DNA from: CAYGHE01 sp964349805
Lineage (GTDB): Bacteria; Patescibacteriota; Saccharimonadia; Saccharimonadales; Saccharimonadaceae
Reading direction: 5' to 3'
Assembly (NCBI GenBank): GCA_964349805.1
Contig: CAYGHE010000001.1
Location: 31,409-95,408 of the forward strand
DNA length: 64,000 bases
The translations under genes and the position numbers were made by a program. Below are positions 1-9,210 of the stretch, one piece after another. The notes beneath the pieces are model-generated. The model saw only the letters and a program-made list of their open reading frames with translations. It was not told the DNA's origin and made no database searches. Every line of letters begins with the position of its first letter. Positions within the stretch are counted from its first letter, which is position 1.

Positions 1-620
1 AGCCACTTTTGTTTATATAACTTCTCTTTCTGTTTTAGGGTATAGGCCACCAACCAAACTAGATGCGCCAAGAACAATCCGGCCATCATATAAACGGTGT
101 ACATACCGCTCGCAACCAAAACTGCATAAATTATCCACAGCCAAGTCTTTTTAGTCTTGACGGCATATATCAACGCTAGAGTTGCCAAAGCTCCTATCAG
201 CGCCGCCAAAGCATACATGCGAATTTCGTAACCGTAGCGCAGAGCAAATGGCGCTATAACCAAGAAAGGTAACGTAACTAACGCTGTACGGACAGTAAAT
301 AGTTTTTTAACAATAAAGAATACAACTCCGACAGTCAGGGCTCCTGCTATTGCGCTAAAACTCCTTAATGCAAATTCACTTTGCCCGAATACTTCAGCCC
401 AAGCCTTTAGTTTTAGATAATATAGTGGTGGGTGTACATCTACGGCAGCTAAACCGATTAGCTCATTAACCGGACGCTCTGATAGTACAATAGAGTACCC
501 TTCATCGAACCAGACAGATTGCCCTATCGCTAAAACCATAGTTAATAAATAAGTTATAACTACCGCGATGGCTAACCATAACCACCAAAATCGCACGCTT
601 AGATTAAGAATTCGTTTCAT
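1..620 (-). CDS. Membrane glycosyltransferase, GT39/ArnT-like (3' end outside window)
   Basis: The reading frame starts at an ATG at 620 on the minus strand and runs off the left edge, so only about 206 N-terminal residues are visible. A first membrane segment (about residues 10-32) is followed by the WFDEGYS motif. That matches the DE motif of PMT/ArnT-type glycosyltransferases, which use polyprenyl-phosphate-linked sugars on the outer face of the membrane. An HPPLYY motif follows about 25 residues later, then repeated hydrophobic helices. A TATAAA box lies 9 nt before the ATG. The acceptor and sugar cannot be told from this fragment. The family call is fairly secure; the precise function is not. 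Confidence 0.7.
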   Translation of the reverse strand, partial: MKRILNLSVRFWWLWLAIAVVITYLLTMVLAIGQSVWFDEGYSIVLSERPVNELIGLAAVDVHPPLYYLKLKAWAEVFGQSEFALRSFSAIAGALTVGVVFFIVKKLFTVRTALVTLPFLVIAPFALRYGYEIRMYALAALIGALATLALIYAVKTKKTWLWIIYAVLVASGMYTVYMMAGLFLAHLVWLVAYTLKQKEKLYKQKW

Positions 621-682
621 AATGCTTTATTTATACACCACCCCGTCAATGTTTGCCACTATTCACCAAAGAATGTATAAGG

Positions 683-688
683 TATAAT
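683..688 (+). promoter_or_regulatory. -10 box of the tRNA-Pro promoter
   Basis: A perfect TATAAT lies 23 nt before the first base of tRNA-Pro, which would place transcription start about 17 nt upstream of the mature 5' end. No good -35 hexamer was found at 16-18 nt. Confidence 0.6.
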
Positions 689-711
689 CTATCTGTTGCA
701 GTAAACCCTAT

Positions 712-788
712 CGGGGTGTGGCGCAGTTGGCTAGCGCGCCGCGTTTGGGACGCGGAGGCCGGAGGTTCGAGTCCTCTCACCCCGACCA
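712..788 (+). tRNA. tRNA-Pro (anticodon TGG)
   Basis: A cloverleaf can be folded by eye. The acceptor CGGGGTG pairs with CACCCCG, and the D arm is GCGC/GCGC. The anticodon stem CCGCG/CGCGG closes the loop TTTGGGA with anticodon TGG. The T stem is GGAGG/CCTCT and a CCA end is encoded. The last 15 bases are repeated at 972-986. Confidence 0.95.
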
Positions 789-986
789 AATAAACTAGGC
801 TACCCCCGCGGTAGTCTAATTTATTTGCGTGGTTCGAGAACTTGGTCCTCCGGTTTTTTGTCGCAGACAAAAATAGCCGGAGGTTCGTGAAGCGTCGCGA
901 AGCGAAAATGTGTTTACATTTTTTCGCGAGCAAGCGGATATAGGGAGGTCGCGTCGAGACCGACCGCTTGACTCTCACCCCGACCA
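789..986 (+). repeat. Broken second copy of the tRNA-Pro 3' half carrying a structured insert
   Basis: The stretch after tRNA-Pro contains no gene. GCCGGAGGTTCG of the tRNA (758-769) recurs at 876-887, and the tRNA 3' end CTCTCACCCCGACCA (774-788) recurs at 972-986. Between the two pieces lie 84 bp of hairpin-rich sequence, including an AAAATGT/ACATTTT hairpin and CAAGCGG/CCGCTTG arms. A further T-arm-like fragment (GGTTCGAG ... GTCCTC) lies around 833-850. The layout looks like tRNA 3' ends left behind or opened by insertions in the T loop. Confidence 0.6.
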
Positions 987-987
987 T

Positions 988-1021
988 AAAAATACGATAA
1001 CCTTTTGGTTACCGTATTTTT
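988..1021 (+). terminator. Intrinsic terminator after tRNA-Pro
   Basis: Arms of 15 nt (AAAAATACGATAACC at 988-1002; GGTTACCGTATTTTT at 1007-1021) form a hairpin with a TTTT loop and one mismatch. It ends in a T run. It lies after the repeated tRNA 3' end and before the next gene. Confidence 0.7.
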
Positions 1022-1120
1022 ATTTAATATACAAGCCTGTTTATTATAAGTCCGCCTAAATTTTAGTCAAAATACTAACCCGCTCGCGAGAGCTTACGAT
1101 AGCCGTGCTATCATCAAAGT

Positions 1121-2500
1121 GTGAAAGTAAAACATATCAGTAGCTGGCTAATCGGACGCCGTAAGGTTATTTTAGTCAGTGTTGCGGTGGTTTTAGCTAC
1201 CTTTGTAGTAGTTAATTTGCTGGCACTAGTGATATTCCAAAATCGCACCTATTCCAAGACCTATATTAACGGTCAAGATATTAGTTTTGTGTCGCATGAT
1301 GATGTTTCAAAACGCTTAGAGGAAATGGATTTACTGGGCAAAGAAATTATTCTACGATACGCCGATAATAATATCTCAACTACGCCACGGGGTATGGGCG
1401 CTTCTTATGATGTTGACGCGATCCGCGCGCAATTTAGTCAAAGATATTGGCTACCGGTAGCAAACTTCTTGATTTCTAAAAATGTTGACTTGAGTATAGT
1501 CGTCGATGGGGCAAAGTTTAACGAAGAACTAGCAAATCTTACAAAAGAATTCGCCAAACAACCAACTAACGCGGCTATTGTTATAGGCGAAGATGGTTTT
1601 GAATTATTACCAGCCACTACTGGATATGAAGTGGACTCAAGTAAAACCAAACTGACTTTCGTGAGTCAATTAGAAAAAGGTGATGACACTATCAACGTAG
1701 AGACGGAAGCTATTGAGCCTGAAGTTTCTGATGAATTGCTTCAAGAAGAATTTTCCCAGTTACAACAACGTCAAAGCCTAGAGGTTAAATTTACGATTAA
1801 CGGAAGGACTTTTAGCCCATCACCTGTTGATATAGCTAATTGGCACACTGAAATTAATGGTAAATATGAAATTTCCAATGCGAATCTAATTCGTTACATA
1901 CAAAGCGTGGGCCGTAACGCAGGGTTTGCTGTAGGTAATACCAACCAAGCTGTTGCCGCTGCAAGAAACAGCCTGTCTACCCTGCAGCCGGCTAACATAC
2001 ATCTCATACCCGCCGTTAGTACTACTTTGGTCACCTACTGCTTGGCCGCAAAAGGCGTTTCTGAAAGTTATCTTTCCGAATTAGCCGTAAAAGCATCGGC
2101 AGTCTATAACGATAGCCGCGGCTGGGCATCAACTGGCAAGTATTCTTTTCGGCAAGCTGACAGTGGCTGCTCATTTATACTCTGGTTAGCGGCGGCCGAT
2201 CAGATGACATCTTTTAGTACCGCCTGCAGCCCCTATTGGAGCTGTCGTGTCGGACAAAACGTCATTATAAATATCGATAGATGGCAGAACGCTACCCCCG
2301 CCTGGAACCAAGCTGGCGGAGGATTAGATGACTATCGTAGTATGGTTATTAATCACGAAACAGGTCATTGGCTAGGATTTGGCCATCTTAATTGTAGCGG
2401 AGTTGGACAGCTAGCGCCTGTCATGCAACAACAGTCTATAGATTTGCAGGGCTGTACCTTTAACCCATGGCCGCTGGCCTCAGAACTATCCTGGTTATAA
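1121..2500 (+). CDS. Membrane-anchored peptidoglycan-binding protein with DUF3152-like zincin domain
   Basis: This 459-residue protein starts at a GTG 6 nt after a TATCAT -10 box. It has one N-terminal membrane segment (about residues 15-38) and a middle part resembling the peptidoglycan-binding repeats found with VanW/YkuD proteins. The C-terminal half resembles DUF3152, a secreted metallopeptidase-like domain. The motif HETGHWLGFGH near residue 415 fits the zinc-binding pattern HExxHxxGxxH. Conserved cysteines in this half suggest disulphides outside the cell. It probably acts on or in the cell wall. The substrate is unknown, and protease activity is inferred only from the motif. Confidence 0.75.
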   Translation: MKVKHISSWLIGRRKVILVSVAVVLATFVVVNLLALVIFQNRTYSKTYINGQDISFVSHDDVSKRLEEMDLLGKEIILRYADNNISTTPRGMGASYDVDAIRAQFSQRYWLPVANFLISKNVDLSIVVDGAKFNEELANLTKEFAKQPTNAAIVIGEDGFELLPATTGYEVDSSKTKLTFVSQLEKGDDTINVETEAIEPEVSDELLQEEFSQLQQRQSLEVKFTINGRTFSPSPVDIANWHTEINGKYEISNANLIRYIQSVGRNAGFAVGNTNQAVAAARNSLSTLQPANIHLIPAVSTTLVTYCLAAKGVSESYLSELAVKASAVYNDSRGWASTGKYSFRQADSGCSFILWLAAADQMTSFSTACSPYWSCRVGQNVIINIDRWQNATPAWNQAGGGLDDYRSMVINHETGHWLGFGHLNCSGVGQLAPVMQQQSIDLQGCTFNPWPLASELSWL

Positions 2501-2509
2501 AAATCTAAA

Positions 2510-4021
2510 TTATTTGGCGAACTCGATAGCGCGAGTTTCACGAATCACGTTAACCTTGATGGTTCCAGGATATTGCATGGTAGATTCAATTTTGTTGGCA
2601 ATGTCCCGTGCTAATTTAATGGCACTTAAGTCATCAATCTCTTTTGGCTGTACGATTATACGCACTTCACGTCCGGCGCTAATAGCAAAGGCTTTGTCTA
2701 TACCCTTGAATCCAAGAGCGATATTTTCTAGATCACGCATGCGTTCAGCAAAGTTCTCGGCACTAATATTGCGAGCACCAGGACGAGCAGCTGATAACGA
2801 GTCACAAACACGGACTATCAAAGCTTCCGGCGTGGTCGCTTCGACATCATCGTGATGAGCTTCGATAGCATGAGCTATGTCCTCAGACATGCCATATTTA
2901 CGTGCTAACTCTGCTGCAATGTGGTGATGCTTACCTTCGATTTTATGGGTAACAGCTTTACCGCTGTCATGCAGTAATGTAGCGATTTTAGTTACTCGGA
3001 CATCAGCGCCAATTTCCTCGGCTATCATGCCTGCCATATGTGCCATTTCAACACTGTGCATTAGTACGTTCTGACCATAGCTGGTTCTGAACTTCAATTC
3101 ACCCAAAAGTCGTAGCATTTCTTTTGGAATACCAACTACACCAACTTCCCTAGCGGCGTCTTCACCGGTGCGGTTGATCTCTTTATCAATTTCTTTTTCG
3201 GCTTTTTCAATAACTTCTTCTATTCGGCCTGGGTGGATGCGGCCGTCTTTCATAAGCATCTCTAGACCCAAACGCGCAACTTGACGGCGTATAGGATCAA
3301 ATGAGCTCAAGACTACCATGCCAGGCGTGTCATCAACCAAGATGTCTACACCAGTAGCTCTTTGCAAAGCTTGAATGTTGCGACCCTCTTTACCAATAAT
3401 ACGGCCCTTCATCTCTTCGTCTGTAAGCTTGATAGCTGTAACGGTGCGCTCAGCTGTTACCTCAGAAGACATACGCTCCATAACGGTCAACAGTAAAGTC
3501 TGAGCCCGCTCTTCGGCATCTTCTTTGACATCATTCTGTAGCTTGTTAACCAAGCCTATTAAATCGGCTTTAATATCGCGCTCGGTCATCTGTAGCAGTT
3601 TTTCCGCTGCTTCCGCCTTGCTTAGTTTGGCTATTTTCTCCAGCTTTTCTTGCTGCCTGGAGCGAATATCACGAATTTCGTTCTTGAGGCTGTCAACTTC
3701 ATTTTCGGATTCGCGCAACGCTTCCGTTCGTTTATCCAAATCGTCAAGTTTCCTATCAAGGCTCGTTTCACGATCAGCCAAACGCTCCTCGGTCTTCTGC
3801 CATTGCTTGCGCAGATTTGATTCTTCTCTCTTAGCTTCTTCGGACAGTTTCAAAGCTTCATCTTTGGCTTTTAAAACTATGTCACTAGCTTTTGTTTTCG
3901 CATCAGCCATCACTTCATCAGCTTTTGCTTTGCCTCCAGCGACTCTTCGTCTGTTATATGTTATAGTTCCGCCAACGCCAGCAAGCGCTCCGATAACTAC
4001 GGCAATAATACCTTCTATCAT
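2510..4021 (-). CDS. rny: Ribonuclease Y
   Basis: RNase Y is a membrane-anchored endoribonuclease that starts mRNA decay. This 503-residue protein has the full family layout. There is an N-terminal membrane helix (about 2-20), then a long charged coiled coil to about residue 190. A KH domain follows with GRIIGKEGRNIQ, and then an HD domain with HDSGKA around residue 345. The length is normal. The ATG at 4021 is preceded by a GGAAGGA ribosome binding site, so it has an untranslated leader. It converges on the upstream DUF3152-like gene with a 9-bp gap. Confidence 0.97.
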   Translation of the reverse strand: MIEGIIAVVIGALAGVGGTITYNRRRVAGGKAKADEVMADAKTKASDIVLKAKDEALKLSEEAKREESNLRKQWQKTEERLADRETSLDRKLDDLDKRTEALRESENEVDSLKNEIRDIRSRQQEKLEKIAKLSKAEAAEKLLQMTERDIKADLIGLVNKLQNDVKEDAEERAQTLLLTVMERMSSEVTAERTVTAIKLTDEEMKGRIIGKEGRNIQALQRATGVDILVDDTPGMVVLSSFDPIRRQVARLGLEMLMKDGRIHPGRIEEVIEKAEKEIDKEINRTGEDAAREVGVVGIPKEMLRLLGELKFRTSYGQNVLMHSVEMAHMAGMIAEEIGADVRVTKIATLLHDSGKAVTHKIEGKHHHIAAELARKYGMSEDIAHAIEAHHDDVEATTPEALIVRVCDSLSAARPGARNISAENFAERMRDLENIALGFKGIDKAFAISAGREVRIIVQPKEIDDLSAIKLARDIANKIESTMQYPGTIKVNVIRETRAIEFAK

Positions 4022-4182
4022 GGTTGTTCCTTCCTCGGGACAATTCTGTCAAGTGTTCATCTTGGCAAATGTAATATCATGAACTGTACCGAATAATTCA
4101 AAAGTTTATTCAAAGTCTCGTTAATAGGGACTGCTTGTAGTTTAGCTTTTTTGGAGTCTGTAATCAAGTACTAGCAATTTTG
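4022..4182. other. Intergenic region between tsaB and rny
   Basis: This 161-bp stretch has no convincing open frame. It contains a weak AGTC-type hairpin near 4120-4135 and the rny ribosome binding site. No recognised RNA or repeat was seen. Confidence 0.4.
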
Positions 4183-4569
4183 TTATTTGCGCGGAGTGGT
4201 AATGTGCGGATCGCTACCGTAATGCGGCAAAACTATTTTTTCGTTCTCGCCAGCTAATAATTTAGCAACGGCTTCATCTCGCCATTCGTCGCCCTGGGCG
4301 CTAACTATTGGCACGGAATTCGCCTCAGCTAACGTATTAAACACTGTCAATCCAATTCGCAAACCGGTAAAACTACCTGGCCCCTGAAAAACTCCTAGAC
4401 CGGAAATATCGTCCCAAGTTTTGTTGTTCTCGTTTAGTTTATTCTCTAAATATTTTAATAAGTTATTGGCTAGAGTTCGATCGGCCTGCCACTCGTAATC
4501 TTGTCGCCAATCACCATCGACAAGTGTTAACTTGCAGTTAGGAGTACTGGTATCAAGTAATAGAATCAT
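4183..4569 (-). CDS. tsaB: tRNA threonylcarbamoyladenosine (t6A) protein TsaB, short form
   Basis: TsaB is the scaffold partner of TsaD in making t6A at position 37 of ANN-decoding tRNAs. The protein begins MILLLDTST, as the ASKHA fold does, and carries the hallmark GPGSFTGLRIG near residue 63. It ends in a SDPHITTPRK tail, recalling the YxxxPxITxPKK end of other TsaB proteins. At 128 residues it is much shorter than the roughly 220 of most TsaB proteins and lacks most of the second lobe. It overlaps the tsaE end by 4 bp, so the two are translationally coupled. TsaD and TsaC are not in this window. Confidence 0.9.
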   Translation of the reverse strand: MILLLDTSTPNCKLTLVDGDWRQDYEWQADRTLANNLLKYLENKLNENNKTWDDISGLGVFQGPGSFTGLRIGLTVFNTLAEANSVPIVSAQGDEWRDEAVAKLLAGENEKIVLPHYGSDPHITTPRK

Positions 4570-5027
4570 TTTTTCTCAAGTCTCTTTATTAGTTCTTTGC
4601 TTATTTTACCGCCGGCTTTTAGCGTCAACACCCTCGATGCTTCACTCACGGCTTTGATGTTAATCCTCAGTCTATCATCTGGCAATATTTTATCGACAAT
4701 ATTCGACCATTCTATAGCTGTAACCGTTTTATTATCATGAACTGTTTCATCAAGAGCTTCCGCCATAATCCCAGCATCATCTAAACGATAGAAATCATAG
4801 TGAGCCAAGGTAATGCCGTGATTCCCTTGATAGTTTCCTCTTATTAGAAAGCTTGGGCTTTGGACGTTTTCGTCTATGCCTAAGCCTTTTGCTATGCCTT
4901 TAACTAGAACTGTTTTACCAGAGCCCACATCACCGACTAGCTCAATAATCTCACCGCCGTCAAGTAACGCTCCAATAGTACTGCCAAACTTACGCATTTT
5001 GGCTTCACTCTCAATTTCAATATCCAT
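4566..5027 (-). CDS. tsaE: t6A biosynthesis ATPase TsaE
   Basis: This 153-residue P-loop protein has Walker A GDVGSGKT (about residues 31-38) and the family's SPSFLI segment. An HYDFYRLDD segment and a VTAIEWSNIV segment also match TsaE. TsaE drives the ATP-dependent cycle of the TsaBD complex. It is the first gene of the tsaE-tsaB pair, divergent from pilB across 67 bp. Confidence 0.95.
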   Translation of the reverse strand: MDIEIESEAKMRKFGSTIGALLDGGEIIELVGDVGSGKTVLVKGIAKGLGIDENVQSPSFLIRGNYQGNHGITLAHYDFYRLDDAGIMAEALDETVHDNKTVTAIEWSNIVDKILPDDRLRINIKAVSEASRVLTLKAGGKISKELIKRLEKK

Positions 5028-5094
5028 AACTTCACTAATTATACCAAAGGCTGGCGCTCTATCTTGTCATCCTATACAATATACCGTAAGCAGT

Positions 5095-6876
5095 ATGCGT
5101 ATTTCCGATGTAACTATGGAAAAGTTGCTTGTGCGCAGTGGTGTGGCTACTGCCGAGCAAGTTAGCGCTCTCAAAGAAGAGGGCGCGCGTTCACGTCGCC
5201 CCTTGCAGGAATTATCTATCCAGCACCAGATTACTGATGAAAAATCGCTTACCAAAGCCTTCGCCGAGTACGCCCAAATACCATTCATAGAATTAGACGG
5301 CCACCAAATACCCTCTGATATTCTCAACAAAATACCGGAACGCGTAGCCAGGCAATACAATGCCGTGCTGTTCAAAGTTGATGATGAAGGCGTGCATCAT
5401 CTAGCGATGGAAGACCCTGATGACGTTTTGGCGGTCAACTTTATACAAAAACAAATTGGCACTAATACCAAGATTTACATTGCGCCACGCGAAAACATAC
5501 TAACCGCTCTTGAGATGTACCGCGGTGATGTAGACCGCGAGCTTAGCGAAGTTATTGATATACAACGTGCCGATAACACCGAGAATGAAACTGTTACCGA
5601 ACAAGATGTTGCCGAAGACTCGCCGATTGCCCAGACGGTTAACTTATTGCTGGAATATGCTATCCGCTCTCACGCCAGTGACGTACACATTGAACCCAGA
5701 GAAGAATTTGTGCAAGTTAGGTATCGTATTGACGGTGTTTTAAAGGAAGTTAATCGCCTGCCCCGAAACGTACTAAATGCACTGGTCAGCCGTATAAAAA
5801 TTCTATCTAACTTGAAAATTGACGAACGTCGCGTCCCACAAGACGGACGGTTCAAAATAAAAGTTGGCGGCAAACAATATGCTCTGCGTGTTAGTACATT
5901 GCCAGTTAGCGACGGCGAAAAGGTAGTGATGCGTATTTTGGATGAATCCAACCAAGCTATGACACTAGAGTCTCTTGGATACTGGGGTAAATCGCTAGCG
6001 GACATAAAAGATGCCATGACTGAACCAAATGGCATGATATTAGTTACTGGACCGACAGGAAGCGGAAAATCAACTAGCTTGTTTAGTGTTTTGACTATTC
6101 TTAACACCCCTGATGTTAACATATCAACCGTAGAAGACCCCGTAGAATATAAAATTACTGGGGTTAATCAAACGCAGACCAATCCAAAAGCTGGCCTAAC
6201 TTTTGCCAACGGCCTACGGTCTCTACTCCGTCAAGACCCTAACATCATTATGGTAGGTGAAATTCGTGACAGTGAAACTGCGGATCTTGGCGTTCAAGCA
6301 GCTCTAACGGGCCACTTAGTTTTTAGCACCCTGCACACCAACAATGCCGCCACCTGCTTGCCTCGTCTGCTAGACATGGGCATAGAGCCTTTCTTGATAG
6401 CCAGTACCGTACGAGCTGTTGTCGGACAGCGGTTAGTCAGAACTCTGAAGAAAGAGTCACGACAATCTTATCAACCCACAGAAGAAGAAAAACAAGCAAT
6501 CGTCCGCTTATTTAACTTAAAACCCGGCCAAGACTTCAGTTATATCCACGCGCTTGAAAAGCAAGCCGCCGCTGAGGGCGTTGGAGGCGATACCCCGCTT
6601 AGTACTAGCCCAACCGGTATACAAACTCTGTGGCGCGCTAACCCCGAAGACGATACTGACGGCGCATCAGGCGGCTATATGGGGCGTACTGGCATATATG
6701 AGGTTCTAAAAAACGATACCGCAATCCAAGGTCTAATCGTGACGAATGCCACTAGTGACAAGATTCAAGAACAAGCTATTGCTAGCAATATGATTACTAT
6801 GCAGACCGATGGCCTCATTAAAGCCTTGCGCGGTGAGACAACCGTAGAAGAGGTCTTGAGGGTGACTAAGGAATAA
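5095..6876 (+). CDS. pilB: Type IV pilus assembly ATPase PilB/GspE
   Basis: This cytoplasmic hexameric motor drives pilus extension. The chosen ATG at 5095 gives 593 residues; the frame is open further upstream, but that part would overlap tsaE. An N-terminal MshEN-like domain (about 1-145) is followed by the secretion ATPase core. Walker A GPTGSGKST is near 319, the Asp box VGEIRDSE near 386, and the His-box region is STLHTNN. The CxxC zinc pairs usual before the C-terminus of PilB are missing and replaced by an acidic linker (about 470-530). A TATACC or TACAAT box lies 9-14 nt before the ATG. It is the first gene of the pilus operon, 1 bp from pilC. Confidence 0.95.
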   Translation: MRISDVTMEKLLVRSGVATAEQVSALKEEGARSRRPLQELSIQHQITDEKSLTKAFAEYAQIPFIELDGHQIPSDILNKIPERVARQYNAVLFKVDDEGVHHLAMEDPDDVLAVNFIQKQIGTNTKIYIAPRENILTALEMYRGDVDRELSEVIDIQRADNTENETVTEQDVAEDSPIAQTVNLLLEYAIRSHASDVHIEPREEFVQVRYRIDGVLKEVNRLPRNVLNALVSRIKILSNLKIDERRVPQDGRFKIKVGGKQYALRVSTLPVSDGEKVVMRILDESNQAMTLESLGYWGKSLADIKDAMTEPNGMILVTGPTGSGKSTSLFSVLTILNTPDVNISTVEDPVEYKITGVNQTQTNPKAGLTFANGLRSLLRQDPNIIMVGEIRDSETADLGVQAALTGHLVFSTLHTNNAATCLPRLLDMGIEPFLIASTVRAVVGQRLVRTLKKESRQSYQPTEEEKQAIVRLFNLKPGQDFSYIHALEKQAAAEGVGGDTPLSTSPTGIQTLWRANPEDDTDGASGGYMGRTGIYEVLKNDTAIQGLIVTNATSDKIQEQAIASNMITMQTDGLIKALRGETTVEEVLRVTKE

Positions 6877-6877
6877 T

Positions 6878-8113
6878 ATGACCAAGTTTTCATACATAGC
6901 AACTGATAGCTCTGGGCTACCATTGAATGGTACAGTCGATCAACCTGATAGAGCGGCCGTGATAGAATCTCTAAGTAAACAGGGCCTTCGTCCTATTAGC
7001 ATCAAGGAGGCAAAAACTAGGTCGGGTGGTTTTCACCTAAACTTAGGCGGTTTACTTAACAAGAAGAAAGTTAAATCCGATGACTTGGTCATATTCACTC
7101 GCCAATTAAGCGCCATGACCGGCGCAGGGGTGCCTCTGCTACGCGCTTTGACGGCGCTAGCTGGACACGTCCAAGACAGTCCTCCTCTAAAAATAATTTT
7201 GACTAACGTTATAGTCGATGTAGAAGGTGGGGCAACTTTAGGCGACTCCCTGTCCAAACATCCTGATACCTTTAACGATGTCTACGTAAACATGGTGCGG
7301 GCTGGTGAAGCAGCTGGAATATTAGAAGACGTCTTGAAACGGCTGGCTTTCCAACAAGAAAAAAGCATGACACTGCGCAAAAAACTAAAGAGCGCCATGA
7401 CCTATCCCGCTGTTCTTGTTGTTATTACAGTAATAGCCTTTTTTGGACTAATGTTCTTTGTTATACCGCAAATCGGTAACATCCTGGAAGATTTAGGCGG
7501 CCCAGACACTCAATTACCAGGCATCACCTTAGTTATGCTTGGTATAAGCAATTTTATAACTACTTTTTGGTATTTAGTCATAGGAGTTTTTGTTGGCGGA
7601 ATTTACATGTTGCTCCAATACTTAAAAACCCCGCGGGGCAAACGTCAACTACACTTGTTGTTGCTAAAGTTACCGGCGGTTAAAACTATTGTTAAAAAGG
7701 TGGCCGTAGCTCGCTTTGCCCGAACGTTTTCAGCTTTAATGGGAGCCGGCGTAGCGGTGCTAGAAGCTCTGCACGTAACAGCTCGAGCAGTTGGTAACGT
7801 GATATATGAAAAGGCCCTGACTGAGGCAGCAGAAGGCGTTAAAGAAGGAAAGACCCTATCTAAAATCATAGCCGCCGATCCTTTGTTCCCCCCGATTGTT
7901 TCTCAAATGCTTTTGGTAGGTGAAGAGACAGGACAAACTGATACGGTGCTCATCAAAGTGGCCGACTTTTACGAAGAAGAGGTCGACGTGGCGATAGACG
8001 GTCTTAGCTCTATTATTGAACCTGTGATGATAGTTGTGATGGGCGCGACGGTCGGTTTGATTGCCGCCAGCGTGATGATTCCTATAGCTGGCATAGCCCA
8101 GAGCATACAGTAA
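6878..8113 (+). CDS. pilC: Type IV pilus inner-membrane platform protein PilC (GspF family)
   Basis: This 411-residue protein has two T2SF domains (about 75-195 and 275-400), each opening with FxRxxSAMxGAGV-like sequence. They are joined by three hydrophobic segments in the family's order. PilC is the membrane platform that couples the PilB motor to pilin insertion. It follows pilB by 1 bp and is surely cotranscribed with it. The length and both domain repeats are typical. Confidence 0.95.
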   Translation: MTKFSYIATDSSGLPLNGTVDQPDRAAVIESLSKQGLRPISIKEAKTRSGGFHLNLGGLLNKKKVKSDDLVIFTRQLSAMTGAGVPLLRALTALAGHVQDSPPLKIILTNVIVDVEGGATLGDSLSKHPDTFNDVYVNMVRAGEAAGILEDVLKRLAFQQEKSMTLRKKLKSAMTYPAVLVVITVIAFFGLMFFVIPQIGNILEDLGGPDTQLPGITLVMLGISNFITTFWYLVIGVFVGGIYMLLQYLKTPRGKRQLHLLLLKLPAVKTIVKKVAVARFARTFSALMGAGVAVLEALHVTARAVGNVIYEKALTEAAEGVKEGKTLSKIIAADPLFPPIVSQMLLVGEETGQTDTVLIKVADFYEEEVDVAIDGLSSIIEPVMIVVMGATVGLIAASVMIPIAGIAQSIQ

Positions 8114-8121
8114 TGATATAA
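8114..8121 (+). promoter_or_regulatory. Extended -10 promoter in front of pilM
   Basis: TGATATAAT just after the pilC stop is a perfect extended -10 element. It ends about 18 nt before the pilM GTG. It could give pilMNO its own transcript inside the larger pilus operon. The span given is approximate to a base. Confidence 0.5.
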
Positions 8122-8139
8122 TGGCCCTTAGTATTTACT

Positions 8140-9210
8140 GTGGGCATCATGACAAAATTGTTTTACGTTAATAAACCAATAATAGGCCTTGACATAAGTA
8201 ACACCGGCATCAAAGTGATGGGTGTTAACTCCAAGAGGTGGTCAGTATTGGGTTACGGGTCAATTGATCTTGATCCCGTTAAAGTTAAAGAATCTTTAGA
8301 AAGCAACAGCGACTATTTAACTAGAAACATTAAAGACCTCGTCAAAAATCACTTGGTTGGATCTCTACCCAGTAATCGAGCTGTCATAGGAGTGCCTACT
8401 ACACGCAGCTACTCGAGAACTTTTACTTTGCCCGCCAATACCGAAAAGAGTTTAAAGGATGCGGTGGAACTTGAAGCAGAACAATATATCCCTATCCCTG
8501 TATCAACCCTGTACATCGATTATCAAATCGTAGAACGCAACAAAAAAGAAATTACAGTTTTAATGAGCGCCGTACCTCGCACAGTTATAGATAAATGTGT
8601 CGAAGCAGCTGAAAGTGCTGGCTTATCTGTCAGCCTAGTTGAGCCCGGTATGAGCGCCGTGGCTAGAGTGCTTTCGGTAACAGAGGATGCTCACATTCCG
8701 ACCGTGGTAGTAGATATTGGTCCAGCTAGCACAGATATAGCCGTGCTGCTAGGCGGCACTGTTCGGGTAACGGGCGGTTTAGCAATCGGCGGTAATACTT
8801 TCACCTTAGATATTTCTAAAAAACTGGGCGTATCACTAGAAAATGCCCACCAACTCAAGGTTCTCAACGGGCTAGCGGCTGGCCCTAGGCAAAAGAAAAT
8901 CAAAGAAGCTCTGGAAACAAACTTGAAGCGAATTATAACCGAAACCCGTAAAGTCATGCGCTACTACGACGAGAGAATTAGTACTGATAGCAACACCAAG
9001 CTTGAACAATTACTCATAGTTGGTAGTGGTAGTGGCATGCCTGGGATTGGTGAATATTTTACGGACTCCTTGGTAATGCCTGCTCGGGTAGCTAGCCCTT
9101 GGCAAAAGTTGGACTTCGGCAGATTGCCTCAGCCTGCTAGACAATTTCGCCCACGATATATAACTGTGGCTGGATTAGCTAGTATGAACCCGGAGGATAT
9201 CTGGAAATGA
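8140..9210 (+). CDS. pilM: Type IV pilus assembly protein PilM
   Basis: PilM is an actin-like cytoplasmic protein that binds the PilN N-terminus and links the motor to the PilNO alignment complex. This 356-residue frame has phosphate-binding motifs of the ASKHA fold: IGLDISNTGIKV at the start and VVDIGPASTDIAVL near residue 190. The start is a GTG at 8140; an ATG 9 nt further on is equally possible. It overlaps pilN by 4 bp. Confidence 0.93.
   Translation: MGIMTKLFYVNKPIIGLDISNTGIKVMGVNSKRWSVLGYGSIDLDPVKVKESLESNSDYLTRNIKDLVKNHLVGSLPSNRAVIGVPTTRSYSRTFTLPANTEKSLKDAVELEAEQYIPIPVSTLYIDYQIVERNKKEITVLMSAVPRTVIDKCVEAAESAGLSVSLVEPGMSAVARVLSVTEDAHIPTVVVDIGPASTDIAVLLGGTVRVTGGLAIGGNTFTLDISKKLGVSLENAHQLKVLNGLAAGPRQKKIKEALETNLKRIITETRKVMRYYDERISTDSNTKLEQLLIVGSGSGMPGIGEYFTDSLVMPARVASPWQKLDFGRLPQPARQFRPRYITVAGLASMNPEDIWK

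Noticed and set aside
646..987. 113-codon minus-strand frame with GLEPPASASQTRRASQL
   Set aside because: It runs antisense across tRNA-Pro and its 3' copy; this peptide is a well-known artefact of reading through tRNA genes.
3525..4082. 185-codon plus-strand frame
   Set aside because: It is Ser-rich antisense to the coiled-coil part of RNase Y, a typical shadow frame.
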